Below, piece by piece: positions 12,298-24,325 of a DNA stretch of 64,000 nucleotides. The stretch is taken from positions 3,662,123 through 3,726,122 of the forward strand of contig NW_002060944.1 of NCBI RefSeq assembly GCF_000150275.1, written 5' to 3'. The stretch's first letter is position 1; every line of letters starts with the position of its first letter. Origin of the DNA: Trichoplax adhaerens. Lineage: Eukaryota; Placozoa; Uniplacotomia; Trichoplacea; Trichoplacidae. Made by a program: the position numbers and the translations under genes. Below the pieces are notes generated by a model that made no database searches, had not been told where the DNA came from, and was given only the letters and a program-made list of their open reading frames with translations.

Positions 12298-15200
12298 CTA
12301 AAAATATAATAATATAATTAATTAATGAATGAAATGCATAGCAGGGGGACTATACTAAACGATCACTGTACCGTGTCATAAGACATCGTTTACTGTTATT
12401 TTGCAGGTAAACATGGATAAGCTTGATTTATCCATACGTAATGAATAGTTTGTTATTAATAGTATTTGAGGATAACTGTGATAATAGCAATAAAATATTT
12501 TCGATTCTTCTTTATTATTGTTGCGTCGTTTTAAATTACTAATTCTATCGATTAAGCTATTTAACGTCTATCATTCGATTGGCATTGCATTGGGATTGCA
12601 TACCATATGTACTTTTTTAGGTTTACTAATTTATAATTTAAATAAGCAACGCTAGTAGAAATCGATGAAGCATAAATACAACTATTACTATTCCTACGCG
12701 ATCATTACTAAATGAATAAACTAAAGACATAGATCTCCATTTTTTGTTGTTGATATCGCTGAAGCAATCTCTTTACTTTCGATCATTACTGTAAAAAAAT
12801 TGTAGTTTTCGATTGAAAGTGCTGTCGTCTCTGACGAACTTTGTCTACGATGAGCTCTTCCAAAAGTTTCTCACCTACCTGAAGTGGGTTTTACTTACAC
12901 TATATTTGTAATTACGTTTTACTAAGCTATCCTTTACTGTAATTTAGATCTGGCAATTACTCTCTAGTTTGACTGTGTGATCCGTTATTGTATGAAAGAG
13001 TTACGTGTCCAGTCGTTACAAGGAGGCAAAGAACTCTACAACAACTCTACAAGGTGTAATGTACTTTGTATACGTTATTTACTACATCTATACCGCATTA
13101 CACTAGATACTTTTAGCATGACTTACTATCGTCACTTTGATTCCTGGCAACTTCCAAGAAACACTCAAAGATTCGTTTAGGATTCCTCCTAGATAACAAT
13201 TGCACAATCCAATTGAACCTTATCCAGTCTCTACCTTACCAACACTGAAATTGATTTGAAGAAACCTTACCGAAGCCGACAATCCATTTAGAAGCTATTT
13301 TTGATTAGCCTATAATCTACTTTACTGTCAGTAAAGAATTGGATCCAACAAGTGTATCTTGCAGCATCAGATGTTCGAATTGTGATTCTATGACAAATAG
13401 CTTCTAAAAAGAAGTCTACAATGTTAGAGGAATCGTTGCCGAAACTCCTTTTCTCGGCGCAGTCAAAATGGAAGCAATGTTAGAGTCGAGTCGACAGCAC
13501 CCTAGTTAGAAATCTTTGTGTGCTGCAGTACTATCCGATACAGACTACTACGGTGCCAGAGGTCAAAGATTGCTGCTGGAAATATGGACGGAATGCTAGA
13601 CACTCCCTTAACACAATATTAGCATAGTACACCTACAGTCCATGGCAGTACACACTGTACTGTAGACACTACACAGTACTGTACAGTACTGTACAGTATG
13701 AAATGACAGCACAGTGTACAGTATATGGACTCCTGTACTGTACATACGGTGCTACGCCTGCGCTATAGAAATGGCTTCTTCTAATGGAGTAGTGCCAGAT
13801 AGTTTGGAAGTGATTAGCAACATAACTTGCAGTATAACTTTCACGACACAGTAACAAATAACTGCAAAATGAGTTAAGAATAGACGAGAATAGACAAAAA
13901 CCAAAGAGTGACTTTAAGAATACGACTTTTATGAGGCGAAGATATTTAAGAGATACACGTGTACTGTTTACTCACCAATTATAGGGGTGCTGTCGTAACC
14001 TACTTTGGATGAAAATGATTAGAATAAGTTCTATTTGTAGTCGCAGTTGTAGTTAGAACTTTTACTACATAGTAAAAAATAACTGGAAATGATAGTTAAG
14101 AATACACCAACATTTACAAAACCAACAGTTGCTGCCACTTTAAAAATACGATTGTATTCAGATTAAAATATTTAATAGTCCATTTGCAGCTAGGCGGATT
14201 TGTTATGGAGATGAATTACCTCGATACCTCGCCAATCTACTTTCCTTTAAATTGGCAGTAAGTGATCGCAGGTGATGACTTATCCTTGTCTTTTATGCCT
14301 GAATGTAATCCTAATTTATATTCGATGAACCAAGAGTCATCATGATATTGAGTAGGTATATGCCTTTAGCGCACTATAAAAATCATGATTTTGATCTTCA
14401 TTGACACCTACATTTATCCCTTTGCTATTATAGTAAATACCAAGCCATGAATGCACGCTTGTTTAAAAGGGACGGCATAGCAGTAGCTCCCTGCCTCTTT
14501 CGAACAAAGTTTTGCATTTTTTTTTTTAAATCAAACTAGCTAGCCAAATTCAGAATTTTCAATTATCTAATTGATATTGTAGAGTACGTTATACTGTATA
14601 TTCGATCTACCGTGCAATCGATAGTAACAGATACAGAATTCACATTATAGGAAGAGCCAAAGCAGACGATTAAAAGTAATGATATACAGTACACCGTACT
14701 TTTTGCAGTGCTTAGTGATTATGACTAATCCACTTTTGCATTCAAATTATTGTAGAAACACTGACAGCAATACTGTAACAGAGTGATCAGTAGTACACTG
14801 ACCTAGCATTTCAAAGCTAATTTTCACTAATAAATGGAAGTTAGAAAGAATATCTCAAGGTTAAGCCAAAGTCATTTATAACATTCCTACAGTATACAGC
14901 CATCTATACGCGTATTACTGTACTACGAAACCAAGCAAGTCTCGATTGCTGTTACTGTTAAAGGCAAACATTTTAAATTTTAATAACTAACAAAGATTCT
15001 TATTATACAATCAGAAAACACATGAGTAATGTAACTATTTTATAAGACTTGCAATAGTGAAATATCTGCAAGGAAACGAGAATAACATTACAGTATAAAA
15101 TACTACAATTGTCGAATATGACAGTGCCTAGCATTATGGCTGGTATACACTGGAATACGGTATTCAGATTACAACATGCATACAAATCTATCGATTCTTA

Positions 15201-15790
15201 AAGATATATTGAACAAAATAGAATAAACGGATCAGCTGATCCCAAAATATAACATAACATTTGTATTAATTACATGGAGAAATTGTTTCATTGTCACTCA
15301 TACTAACTATAGTCTTAAAGAAATGTATGAGTCTCGGAGTAGGAATAAATAAATACATGCTGAGTGTGCACGATAATGGATATTGCATTTCATTATAAAG
15401 AATATACTATAAAATATACTGCACTTAGTGCACTATTATATCGAAGCAAAATTGAACGAATTACGTCAATTTTTAAAGCTCGAAAGTATATTATAAATTT
15501 TGTAAGATCTATTTAATCGAACATATTTAATAGATTCACTTCACTAACTTCAGTAACATCAGATGTATCAATATAACAATGAATAAATATCTATTAATCT
15601 ACAGTATTAAATTATGTAGTCATCTATTGGACTTTGGCAGTAACATGATATCTATTTTTTGATCGCAGCCTAAAACTTGTCTAGGTAACAATCCTTAGTA
15701 TTCGTATATGGTAAACAGTTACGAAATTTTCAATCAGTTTAAGGCGCAATTGCCCACAATGTGATGGGCTTTGACAGGAAATGTAGCTGC
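12298..15790. other. Spacer with palindromic GTAC repeats; first DENND1 exon expected here
   Basis: The 5' end of the minus-strand DENND1 gene should lie to the right of 12297, but no initiator exon could be picked out. A somewhat GC-richer patch at about 12800-13620 has short coding-like stretches on both strands (for example minus-strand 12900-12790), none with consistent splice phase. A fold-back block lies at 13630-13760. From about 13900 to 15790 I see no gene. Confidence 0.4.
13630..13745. repeat. Fold-back repeat of CTGTACAG words
   Basis: The block opens with AGTCCAT and closes with ATGGACT, and its interior is built from overlapping self-complementary TACTGTACAGTA units, so a transcript or single strand could fold on itself. 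It resembles a short non-autonomous fold-back element, but no clear target-site duplication was seen. Confidence 0.5.
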
Positions 15791-16678
15791 TTACGAATAA
15801 GTAAATCGATTAAAAAACGCCATCAAGAATGAACCGGTGCTCTCGTTAGTATTACCGCGATCTTTATGTAATTTATAGTTTCGATTGGCCAACTGTTCTA
15901 TTCGGCCAATGTCAGCATCTATTAAACTACTATTATCGTCGTTTGATACTTTATTCTCTTCTGTAGCCTCATCACAAGCCAAAGCTGTAGTAACGATGTT
16001 TCTGTTACTACCAGTATTGTTATCCTCATCGCCAACCGTGCTGCTGCTGCTGCAGCTATCATCTGCGGATTGCCGAATGGCTGTATCACATATTTTTTCA
16101 TTGCTTATTGTAGCATTCTCCACCTGTACATTATCGGCTTCTAGTGCACCTGGGAGTTGATCTTTCTTACCACGGTCACAATCGGCTTTCTTTGATTTTT
16201 TTGCTGTGCTACCACTTGAACTGTTATGCCCAACATAGTTACTTTCAAGGCTTAGATGCTTTCTTTTTGATCTGGTGTTATTACTGCGTAAATTTTTATT
16301 TTTAGCAATAGATTGCAGCTGCTCCTGGTGGACTGGGTCATTTGAAATATTCTGTAGAAATAAGACAAATTCGAATTTGCTCACATTCAATCGATTATTA
16401 TCGCGAAAGTATGATAAATCTTGGCCTTTATGCCATAATTTCTTATAAGGATAGGCGATAAATGTATCGCTGCGTATAGGGAATAAGCGTGATTCATGCT
16501 GTAAGATAAAAGTTATCATTCGTTTCATGTCATGGCGAACATCTCTTCTAGCCCAAAATTTCTTTTCCTCCTCAACGGTAGAGTTCTTATCTCGCTTGGC
16601 GAATAGTTTAATTTTATAAAGGACATTGCCGATCGTTATCAAGTGCATTTCCGACTGAGGTAATGTACTTTCTTCCAT
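15791..16678 (-). CDS. Unrecognised basic protein, single open exon
   Basis: A 295-residue open frame starts with ATG at 16678 and ends with TAA at 15791. Residues about 10-115 look globular, with conserved-looking Trp, Tyr and Phe positions (VLYKIKLFAKRD, KKFWARRD, KKLWHKGQDLSYF). Residues about 125-180 are Lys/Arg/Ser-rich and include KSKK, a plausible nuclear localisation region. The rest is acidic and Ser/Asn-rich. Codon use and base composition are clearly richer than the surrounding AT-rich DNA, which supports real coding. I do not recognise a family. It lies between DENND1 and the PNUTS gene, with no sign of shared regulation. It may be a lineage-specific nuclear protein (inference). 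Confidence 0.68.
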   Translation of the reverse strand: MEESTLPQSEMHLITIGNVLYKIKLFAKRDKNSTVEEEKKFWARRDVRHDMKRMITFILQHESRLFPIRSDTFIAYPYKKLWHKGQDLSYFRDNNRLNVSKFEFVLFLQNISNDPVHQEQLQSIAKNKNLRSNNTRSKRKHLSLESNYVGHNSSSGSTAKKSKKADCDRGKKDQLPGALEADNVQVENATISNEKICDTAIRQSADDSCSSSSTVGDEDNNTGSNRNIVTTALACDEATEENKVSNDDNSSLIDADIGRIEQLANRNYKLHKDRGNTNESTGSFLMAFFNRFTYS

Positions 16679-18006
16679 GATTGATATACGTTGCTATTTT
16701 ACTGGATCAATTTTGGATTTTGCTGTTTGACTTTTACATGACCACCTCAGAAATAGGCTAAATACAAAGAAGAGAAATCGTTCTTATACAGTCTATTAAT
16801 ATCAATATCCTGCTTTAAGCTAATTATCAAGAACGTAAACTGTTGTCCATTGTCAAGTCTGCACACAGCACAACATTGTCAACCAAGAGTCTCCACGTCA
16901 ATACAAGTGCAAAATAACAAAATATTTCCAATTTTACTGCAGTGTGCATACCTCCATAGAACTGTCCATTAACTCTTTGCTACAGCTAGCGATACTCAAT
17001 AAGGACTGCCGCTACTTTTAATACCGCCAAAGCACCAAAATTGCTGTTTACTAGCTTTGATTCAATTTCGAATTAGGCGCAGTTTCCATAAATAGCCAGC
17101 ACTAGAGGTAAAGTAAGGAGGGAGAGACGTTTAAATATGCACACAATAACTTGGCTACAGTACGGTGACAGTAAAGTTTTTAAGCTACTAGCCTGTACTG
17201 TACTGTACAGTACAAGTTAGTATAATTGAATGAATACTGTGTACTATAATGTACTGTACTGTATTGAGTGTGATTATTTTCGATGGCACCCTGAAAACAT
17301 ATAATTGTATAAGCTAAATCAGGCCCAAACTGGATAATTTCTATATTTGGTTGTAGCCTAATTTCTACGGGTATATGTAAATACTGTACAGGAATTTTAA
17401 CGGAATACAACTTTAATTTTGGAACGAAGGGGAGACATCGAAAATAATCACATTGGTACATGCTGAGACTACAGTTAGAGGCTGATATACAGTACAGTAC
17501 TGTACAGTATTCTACGTAGTCTGTTCCAGTACTGGAAGAGACAGCGTCTACAGTATATTTTTTGGAAATTTAGGTACTGTAATGTACAGTACAGTGTACT
17601 GTACTGCAGAAGAAGCCTACAATGTTATCATCATGTACTGTACAGTACTGTACAGTACTGTACGGAACTTTCCAAAGTCCCCATATGGAACTCACACTCT
17701 ACCATACTGTCCTGTGGACTGTACCATAAACGCCGTTTTAGGCTACGGTACTGTACTTGACGGTCTATACAGTGCCTATATAATTGGACAATTTGCTTAC
17801 TTCTCAGGGATTCAAGATTTACGTGCACGGTTCATCTACTTTTTTTAATGTTTTCCAGGCTGTGTCCAAAAAAAAGAAAGTAAAACGCGTCAGAAAAAAA
17901 AAGCACGCGTTGATTGATTGCCTGCTATTCCAACGGCGAAAAATTACAAATTGACTAACATTTCAAGGTAATAGTGCTGTACAGTTCATATTTGAAGTTG
18001 AGTTTT
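16679..18006. repeat. Spacer with clusters of CTGTACAG palindromes
   Basis: Dense clusters of overlapping TACTGTACAGTAC words occur at about 17190-17270, 17490-17510, 17575-17605 and 17635-17665. Open frames that cross these clusters are products of the repeat and show no splice or domain support. No gene was seen. Confidence 0.55.
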
Positions 18007-18198
18007 TTAGTCTATCGCAACTCCCAATGGAGAACCTGTCATTTTTTCCTCCAAACGATTGTCATGATGTGCGTTAAGAACTTCTTGCTCTTTTCTTCCA
18101 TTTAGAAGTTGGCGTTTATCATTCATTCGGTCTATTTTAGGCACAACAACAACAGGACTTTCCGACGCTGCTGTACCTCTTCCTCCATTAATACAATA
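18007..18198 (-). CDS. Candidate 3'-terminal exon of an unknown minus-strand gene
   Basis: Read on the minus strand from an acceptor AG at 18200-18199, this stretch is open for 63 residues to a TAA at 18009-18007. The composition looks coding (ASESPVVVVPKIDR, LLNGRKEQEVLNAHHDNR, TGSPLGVAID), unlike the AT-rich flanks. A possible preceding exon with good splice sites lies near 18370-18430. Another coding-like minus-strand stretch starts at 20095 (46 residues, to 19958). I could not join these in one consistent phase, so the gene is incomplete and unidentified. Confidence 0.35.
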   Translation of the reverse strand, partial: YCINGGRGTAASESPVVVVPKIDRMNDKRQLLNGRKEQEVLNAHHDNRLEEKMTGSPLGVAID

Positions 18199-18430
18199 CT
18201 AAATCCTGAGAATCATCGCCAATAGTTAAAAAGTACTATCAATTTACGCTACGAATAGCTTAAAAATGATCGCTTTCATAGACGATATTACGCGATATGC
18301 TATATTAACCATACGTATTTTTCTACTGTATCACCACGGTAAAACACGCACGCATCACTAATTTACCTATTTCTTACTATTTCCATGAATATTTCCAACT
18401 TCACGTAATGGCGGTTGAACAGATCATCTA

Positions 18431-21118
18431 CCGCTATGAACGATTGATGTTAGTTATCCCTATCTATAGCAGAGTAATAAGAGAGGCAAGCATAGGCCGC
18501 CTGTAAACGATTAACGCTAAAACGGGCATTGGAAGATACCATTCCATAGTGATACAGTAAACGGCAGTGACCTTCTTGTTATACAGTACCACTATACGGT
18601 AGATAGCAACTATTGATTACCATGCCGTAGTATTATTACACTACTGATTCAATAACACTAATTCCATCCATATACAGTACACTACTCCATTGTGATGATA
18701 GAAACTGCACCTCGTGTTGAAGTTTTAGCTGACAATTAATTAATTATATCAAAGGCGTATGTATAAGCCAAGTAGGAAGCAGGGAGTGCGTCACTACGGA
18801 TTGGGACAACTATCATGAAAATGCTTTTTAAGATAAATGATCATTAAATTGCAAGTTTGCTACGTTGGTGTAGAATACTTGCGGTAGTTGTACTGGACAT
18901 TTATACCGTAAAAGTATATAGTCATTCGGTCAATAGGGCTTTAGCACTTTCTAAAGGAAAAAGTTGTGCAGGGAGTAATTCTGCACTTTACTGGTCAGAA
19001 TACGAGAAATGAAGACTGAGAGGTGCCGTTCGAGTTATTGACTACTGCGCAACCGGAAAAGGCCATTTCAGTGAATGATTCAAGGTTTAGAATGTCTTAA
19101 TTACACTGCTCAATGTCGATTGAAATACAGTCAAGACTGAGGAGGCACGGTATCTTCCTCCTCAGTTCGTTATAGAATACAGTATTGAGCGTTATGACAG
19201 ATGAGTACGCGTGGCAAGGATTTCTTAGCCAGTACGGTAATAACCCGCGTACATCTGAAATAACATGTAATTCAAATATCTTTTAGCTATTTAAGTAATT
19301 TTACATTGCCAAAAGTTGTTTCTGTAGGCTGTAATATAGGCCGCAAGACGTATAGAAAATATATATATATATATATACTGTACATGATTCAGCCATTGAT
19401 TAGTTTTGCCTACCTATACAATTTGCTAAAGATGCAGTGCAACTACAACACTACAGTACAGAGTATATGGCACATATGTAGTATTTCCAGATACTGTTCT
19501 ATTATTACATCATAACTTCGCTAGACTTTGTAGTACAAACGGGATTTTCTTATTTCAGCCGTTTTATTTATTTATTGAAAGTCAGTATCAGTAATTACTA
19601 CGATCAAGGGCTACTAAGAAACGATCTTTTTCTAGTATACCAGGTATTATATCATTTCATAGGCGGCGCAATTTGCTATTCTCTACTCCACTAAATTGTT
19701 TTGTTTCTAGTCCATTTTTTTGTGCCCTTCAGCAATGTGTTGCACTGACGGACAGACATCCTTTTTATGTTGCTACTGCATCACAGTATGCAATACTCGA
19801 CTATACAGTGTACAGTACTTTATGTACAGATGGGAGTACTGTACAGTAGATGACCTTGTAACAGTATCACTCCTACTCCGTCATTTGCAGCAGAGACCAC
19901 AGGGGTCGGTAGGAATTGACTGTAGAATTGTATAGTGCGATATAGTATGTTGACAACTTTGAACATACAAACAGTATCATCGTTTTCTTTCAATCCAGCA
20001 TCCCTGCTGTTTCTGTAGTACTCGATTAATTTCTGCTGTGTGCAGTTGGCAGTATGGCTCTTGTTGATAATACTACATGTTGAACTTTTTGCCACTCTCT
20101 TCTGTTTCTACCACCACGGACTATTGTATCAGTGACTGTATTCCATTAACTGCGCTTTATAAAATACACCATTCGACCTAAACGCTTAGTTGACCTCGAA
20201 ACCCATCAACCGGACAATGACACTACCATTTGCATTGAAGATAAGCGTGCCGTGCTCAGTCAGTAAATTATTAACTTTGAGATGAAATGATAAAATGCGA
20301 TATCTCCGATGGATAATTGAAGACGTATCACTTTCATGCTTATAACACATACAATAATAATGTACTGTAATCGTGTGTAGTAAGCGCAATAATGATGGAA
20401 AACGCGATACGTCGCAAATCGTCTTTTCGACATGAACACCAATTACTCTACAGTACAGTATGGGAAATTAAAAAAACGTTCGTGCAGTAGGTTATAAGAA
20501 ACGATCCCCTAGTAATGCTGTGACTTGATAAGTAAATCAACCCTTCGATACAGCGTGTACAATTATTGTGTAGTAATTGTATGTTATATGTTAGTAGTAG
20601 AGAATAGTTGGCAGACCTCATTGCGTAGTAGTGACTATACCGAATCATTTTTTTGCAAAGTATGCGACATGCAAATTTCAACCTTGAAAAGCTGCGCATA
20701 TCAACCGCGTGAAAATGCAGTACTTTCCTATATGAACGCATTACATCTTTAATAATGATTTAGATTTAATCGTTATGTATGCATTTGAGTGAACTTTACT
20801 AGTACTAGCTCCGTTATTAGCGTTTCGAGTCATAATTCAATCTTATACGGTCTAAATTGCACAGTACCTATAAAAATAATAATTATAGTTTAATTGGTAA
20901 TATTTATCTAGTTGATTTTTCTTTTCCGCTTAGATAAAAACTAACTATAATAATTGTTGAAGCTGCCGTGATTATAACATATGGTGCACATGGTTAGTAC
21001 AACCGACTTATTTACAATCATTTAGACTTTAACTTTCTCTTTCAAAGAGTGCATGAAACATAGATCAAATGAAAATTGCTTACCCTAACTTTGGTTTTCT
21101 TTTATGACTTCACGTTAG
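18431..21118. other. Spacer with possible unplaced exons
   Basis: It contains a minus-strand open stretch starting with ATG at 20095 (MAKSSTCSIINKSH...), an AT dinucleotide run at 19359-19377, and CTGTACAG-type words near 19800-19850. The first exon of the plus-strand PNUTS gene should be at the right end, but I could not place it. Confidence 0.35.
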
Positions 21119-24100
21119 GCCTCTGGGGGAGATCCGAGAGCGTTGTTAAACGCCTTAAGTTCAATGTTAGGAACTTCCGGATGTATAAAGAGTGCTCAAG
21201 AAGTTGTCAGAATAATAAGGTAATCTCAATTGCTTCGATTTAATAACAATAATTCAGAAATGCAATCCAAGAAGTAAATCAGTTAATTGGATTAGTTCAC
21301 TAAATCTACCACTAGATATACGTTTCCAGTAAGACTGTATAACGGTAATTATAATTATCGACGTAAGCAGTGTTAAATTGATCCACACTTTGACTTGGAA
21401 AGTATATACTAACTTGGAGATAACTATTCTAGTTTAATGAAAGATGCTACACAGACGATGAGTCAATGTGTATACTTGGATATTCTTAGAGCGACGTCAG
21501 ACCATCGGAAAACATTAGAAAAGTCGGTATCGTAGCAATTAATATCCATTTGATACTGAATTTGTAATCAAATAATGTGTTCCAAGGTTTAAACGAGCCT
21601 AATACTTAATACATACTAATGTCAATGTATTTTATGTATAGATTTGTTACAGCAGGTGGATGGGAAGTTTTAAATAAGTGGTTAAATGAGGCTAAAGAAT
21701 CCAACGATACGTGTTTACTTTCGAAAATTTTATCAGTAAGAGAGTATACCACGTTATATTACTTTATAGTCGAATGTAATGACTACAGAGTATGCACAGT
21801 GTAATCTCTGTAAAATTTCTATTATCCCTCCTTTAGGTTCTAAAATATTTACCTGTATCTGTAAATATTCTAAAGCAGGTAAAATATACTAAAACTGTTA
21901 TTATTTATTATCTGAATCATAGACATTTTATGCTTTACTACGAAGCAATATTTACTGTGTTGATATTTCTTTCAGGGTAATGCTGGGAAGACTGTAAAAA
22001 GCTTAATTAAACATACTCCAGGTATATAACACTGCCAGTATAAGAAATTGTTACTGTAAGAATATTATTATGTAACAACCTATCTCAATATTATATGTAT
22101 ATGTACAATTATGATAATTTAAATAGAGGTAAAAGATGTAGCAACTGATATTTTGGAACAATGGAAAGAAGTAGTCCGCAAAGAGACAGGTGGTAAGTCG
22201 GCGATATTGTATCTCTGAAAATATAATACACAAGTCATAGTTTGCGGTAAGATGATAAACTTCTAATGTTTAAATCTAGTTCAAGATACCGTTTCATCTA
22301 TGAAAAGAAAAAAAGAGAAATTAGAAGATGATAATGAACTTGCTAAGAAAGCCCGTAATGTTACGAAAGTACCCAATAGCAATAGTGTAAAACTAGAATC
22401 ACCCAACGACTCTACGATAAATAACAATCAAATTAGAAAGCAACCGTGAGTGCTACAACACTAGCAGTTTCATTGACTTAGATGTAATTATTTACCAAAA
22501 TTTCGTTATCTACAGTGTTAAAGTACCAATATCAAATAAAGCGAAGATAATGACAGCCAACATTCCTCCTACTAAGCCAAAGTCTACTGCCGCAACTCTT
22601 GCAACCACGATTACTGATAGTAGTTCCTTCATGGACGCTTTATCTGTCTCCGTTAGTAAAAAGCGTGCAAAGAAAGCTCAGTTATCTACTATCAAAAGCG
22701 GCCAACTACCTTCACAAACTGCTACATCCCCTGTAGACAAAACGTAAGTAATCAAGTCAACTTAATCTTCAGTAATACAACTATAATTTTAAGTATATTA
22801 TCATTTTTTCTTGCTCTCAGATTTCCTTCCCAGTCAGTTTCACCCGATCATGAAGTTAATTTTCCAACTATTAGCGAACCGACCATTCAGCCTATTCAAT
22901 CAGAAGCCACAGTAGAGAAAACTGTTGATCCAGTGGATCAACTTTCTAACAATATGAAACCGGTTAAAATTGGAAAGAAAAAAAAAAGGGTTACTTGGGC
23001 TTCTGAGCCAAATTTAACGAGGTTTCGTTATTTCGAACTAGATGAAAGTGAACGAGTCAATGTTCGTTCTCATAGCTTTCACGATGCGCAATACATGGAG
23101 ATGATGAGAGAAAGACAAACACTTCAGAATGCGAAATTTCAAGTGGTAGATAACATGAAGGAAACAATTGCTTGGAGTAAGCCAGCTTTAATTGAATTTG
23201 CCTCAGGTAGAGGGGGACAAATAACCGACCGACGTGTTCACAGTGATGAATGCGTAGCGCAGGTATACATGCATTGCACGCTATTGTGAGCCTTTTAAAT
23301 AACTAATAGTTGGAATAAAACATTTGTTTATCTAGGAAAAGAGAGAACAGACAGTATTAGCGGAGATTTTTTTCTCTAAGGATAGAGTATCTGATAATCC
23401 TGCAGAACCGGATTTGGAAGATCTACCTTCTACTACTTCATCGAAAGATCCAACAGTAATTCCTTTAATTCCTGTTCCTGATCCTGATCTGGATCTGTCT
23501 GAAGCTGGTTCGTCACTTGCATCAACAGATGCTGGTAGGTATTCACTCCCTCCTGAAATAGCAGACCTTATTACCTCAGCTGCGTCATCGCTAAGGACAC
23601 ATGGAAGCTCAGATACCGGTGCTGCAAAAGCCGTGCAACTAGCCGCTAAAATGATGCATACCGGAGGTTATCAGGATGAACAATATGCGCCTGAATTAGG
23701 TGATCGTGTAACTCCACAATATGAGGATGAAGAGTTAAATCATGAGTTTGAAGAGGACCCACACTACTATAATTATCCGCACGATCACCCAGATCAACCT
23801 CCGGATCGATTTGTCGGCCATGGTCCACCAATGCGAGGTAAACGATTCCCTGGTGCAAGAGGTGGCCCAAGAATGCACCATTGGCGTGGAGGCCCTCCAG
23901 GTCCTGAAGGTCCCCCAGTGAGAGGGATGAATCCTCCCCGAGGGCCTCGTATGCCAGCAGATCACTTAGATAGGCCTCCATTTGAAGATGAATATGGTTC
24001 TTATCCAAACGAGGAATTTGCATCCATTGGGCCGGCTCCAGTACCAAGCCATCGAGGTAGAGGTGGACACCACCCACGGGGTCGAGGGCGCCGAGGAGGA

Positions 24101-24325
24101 CGAGGAGGCCGAGGCGGAGGAGATGCAGGAGGTACGAAAACTGCTCCGTATTACTTACGTTAGCGTGCAGTAACATTCCAACTATAGTTTTTAGCGAGTT
24201 CGATAATGATTTTAATTCTTCTAACAGAAAATAGGGTTTGTCGCCATTTTATAAAGAAAGGCCACTGCCGTTATGGGAATGAATGCTCCTTCCTTCATCC
24301 TGGTGTCAATAGTCCATATTTATAG
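21119..24325 (+). CDS. PPP1R10: PNUTS, PP1 nuclear targeting subunit (PPP1R10)
   Basis: Eleven exons join in phase: 21119-21219, 21433-21522, 21642-21735, 21837-21878, 21976-22021, 22127-22192, 22280-22445, 22516-22743, 22821-23262, 23336-24131 and 24228-24325. They encode 722 residues plus an unplaced short first exon. Residues about 1-145 form the TFIIS N-terminal (LW-type) helical domain, with TAGGWEVLNKWLNEAKESND and the following helices. A basic segment and an SSFMDALSVSVSKKR block follow. At about residues 330-360, KKKKRVTW and RFRYFELDESERVNV match the PP1-docking region of PNUTS. The tail is Pro/Gly/Arg-rich with RG repeats. The last exon encodes CRHFIKKGHCRYGNECSFLH, a CX8CX5CX3H zinc finger, and ends at TAG. 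In animals PNUTS targets PP1 to chromatin and RNA polymerase II, acting in transcription termination (family knowledge). Domain order matches the vertebrate protein from end to end. Confidence 0.95.

Noticed and set aside
20525-20752. Possible zinc-finger peptide with CKVCDMQIS
   Set aside because: A CxxC pair alone is not a finger; the expected His pair is missing and the rest of the frame is not protein-like.
23646-24176. 176-residue minus-strand open frame over PNUTS
   Set aside because: It lies opposite the GC-rich RG/Pro exon of PNUTS, which is supported by family motifs; it has no domain or splice support.
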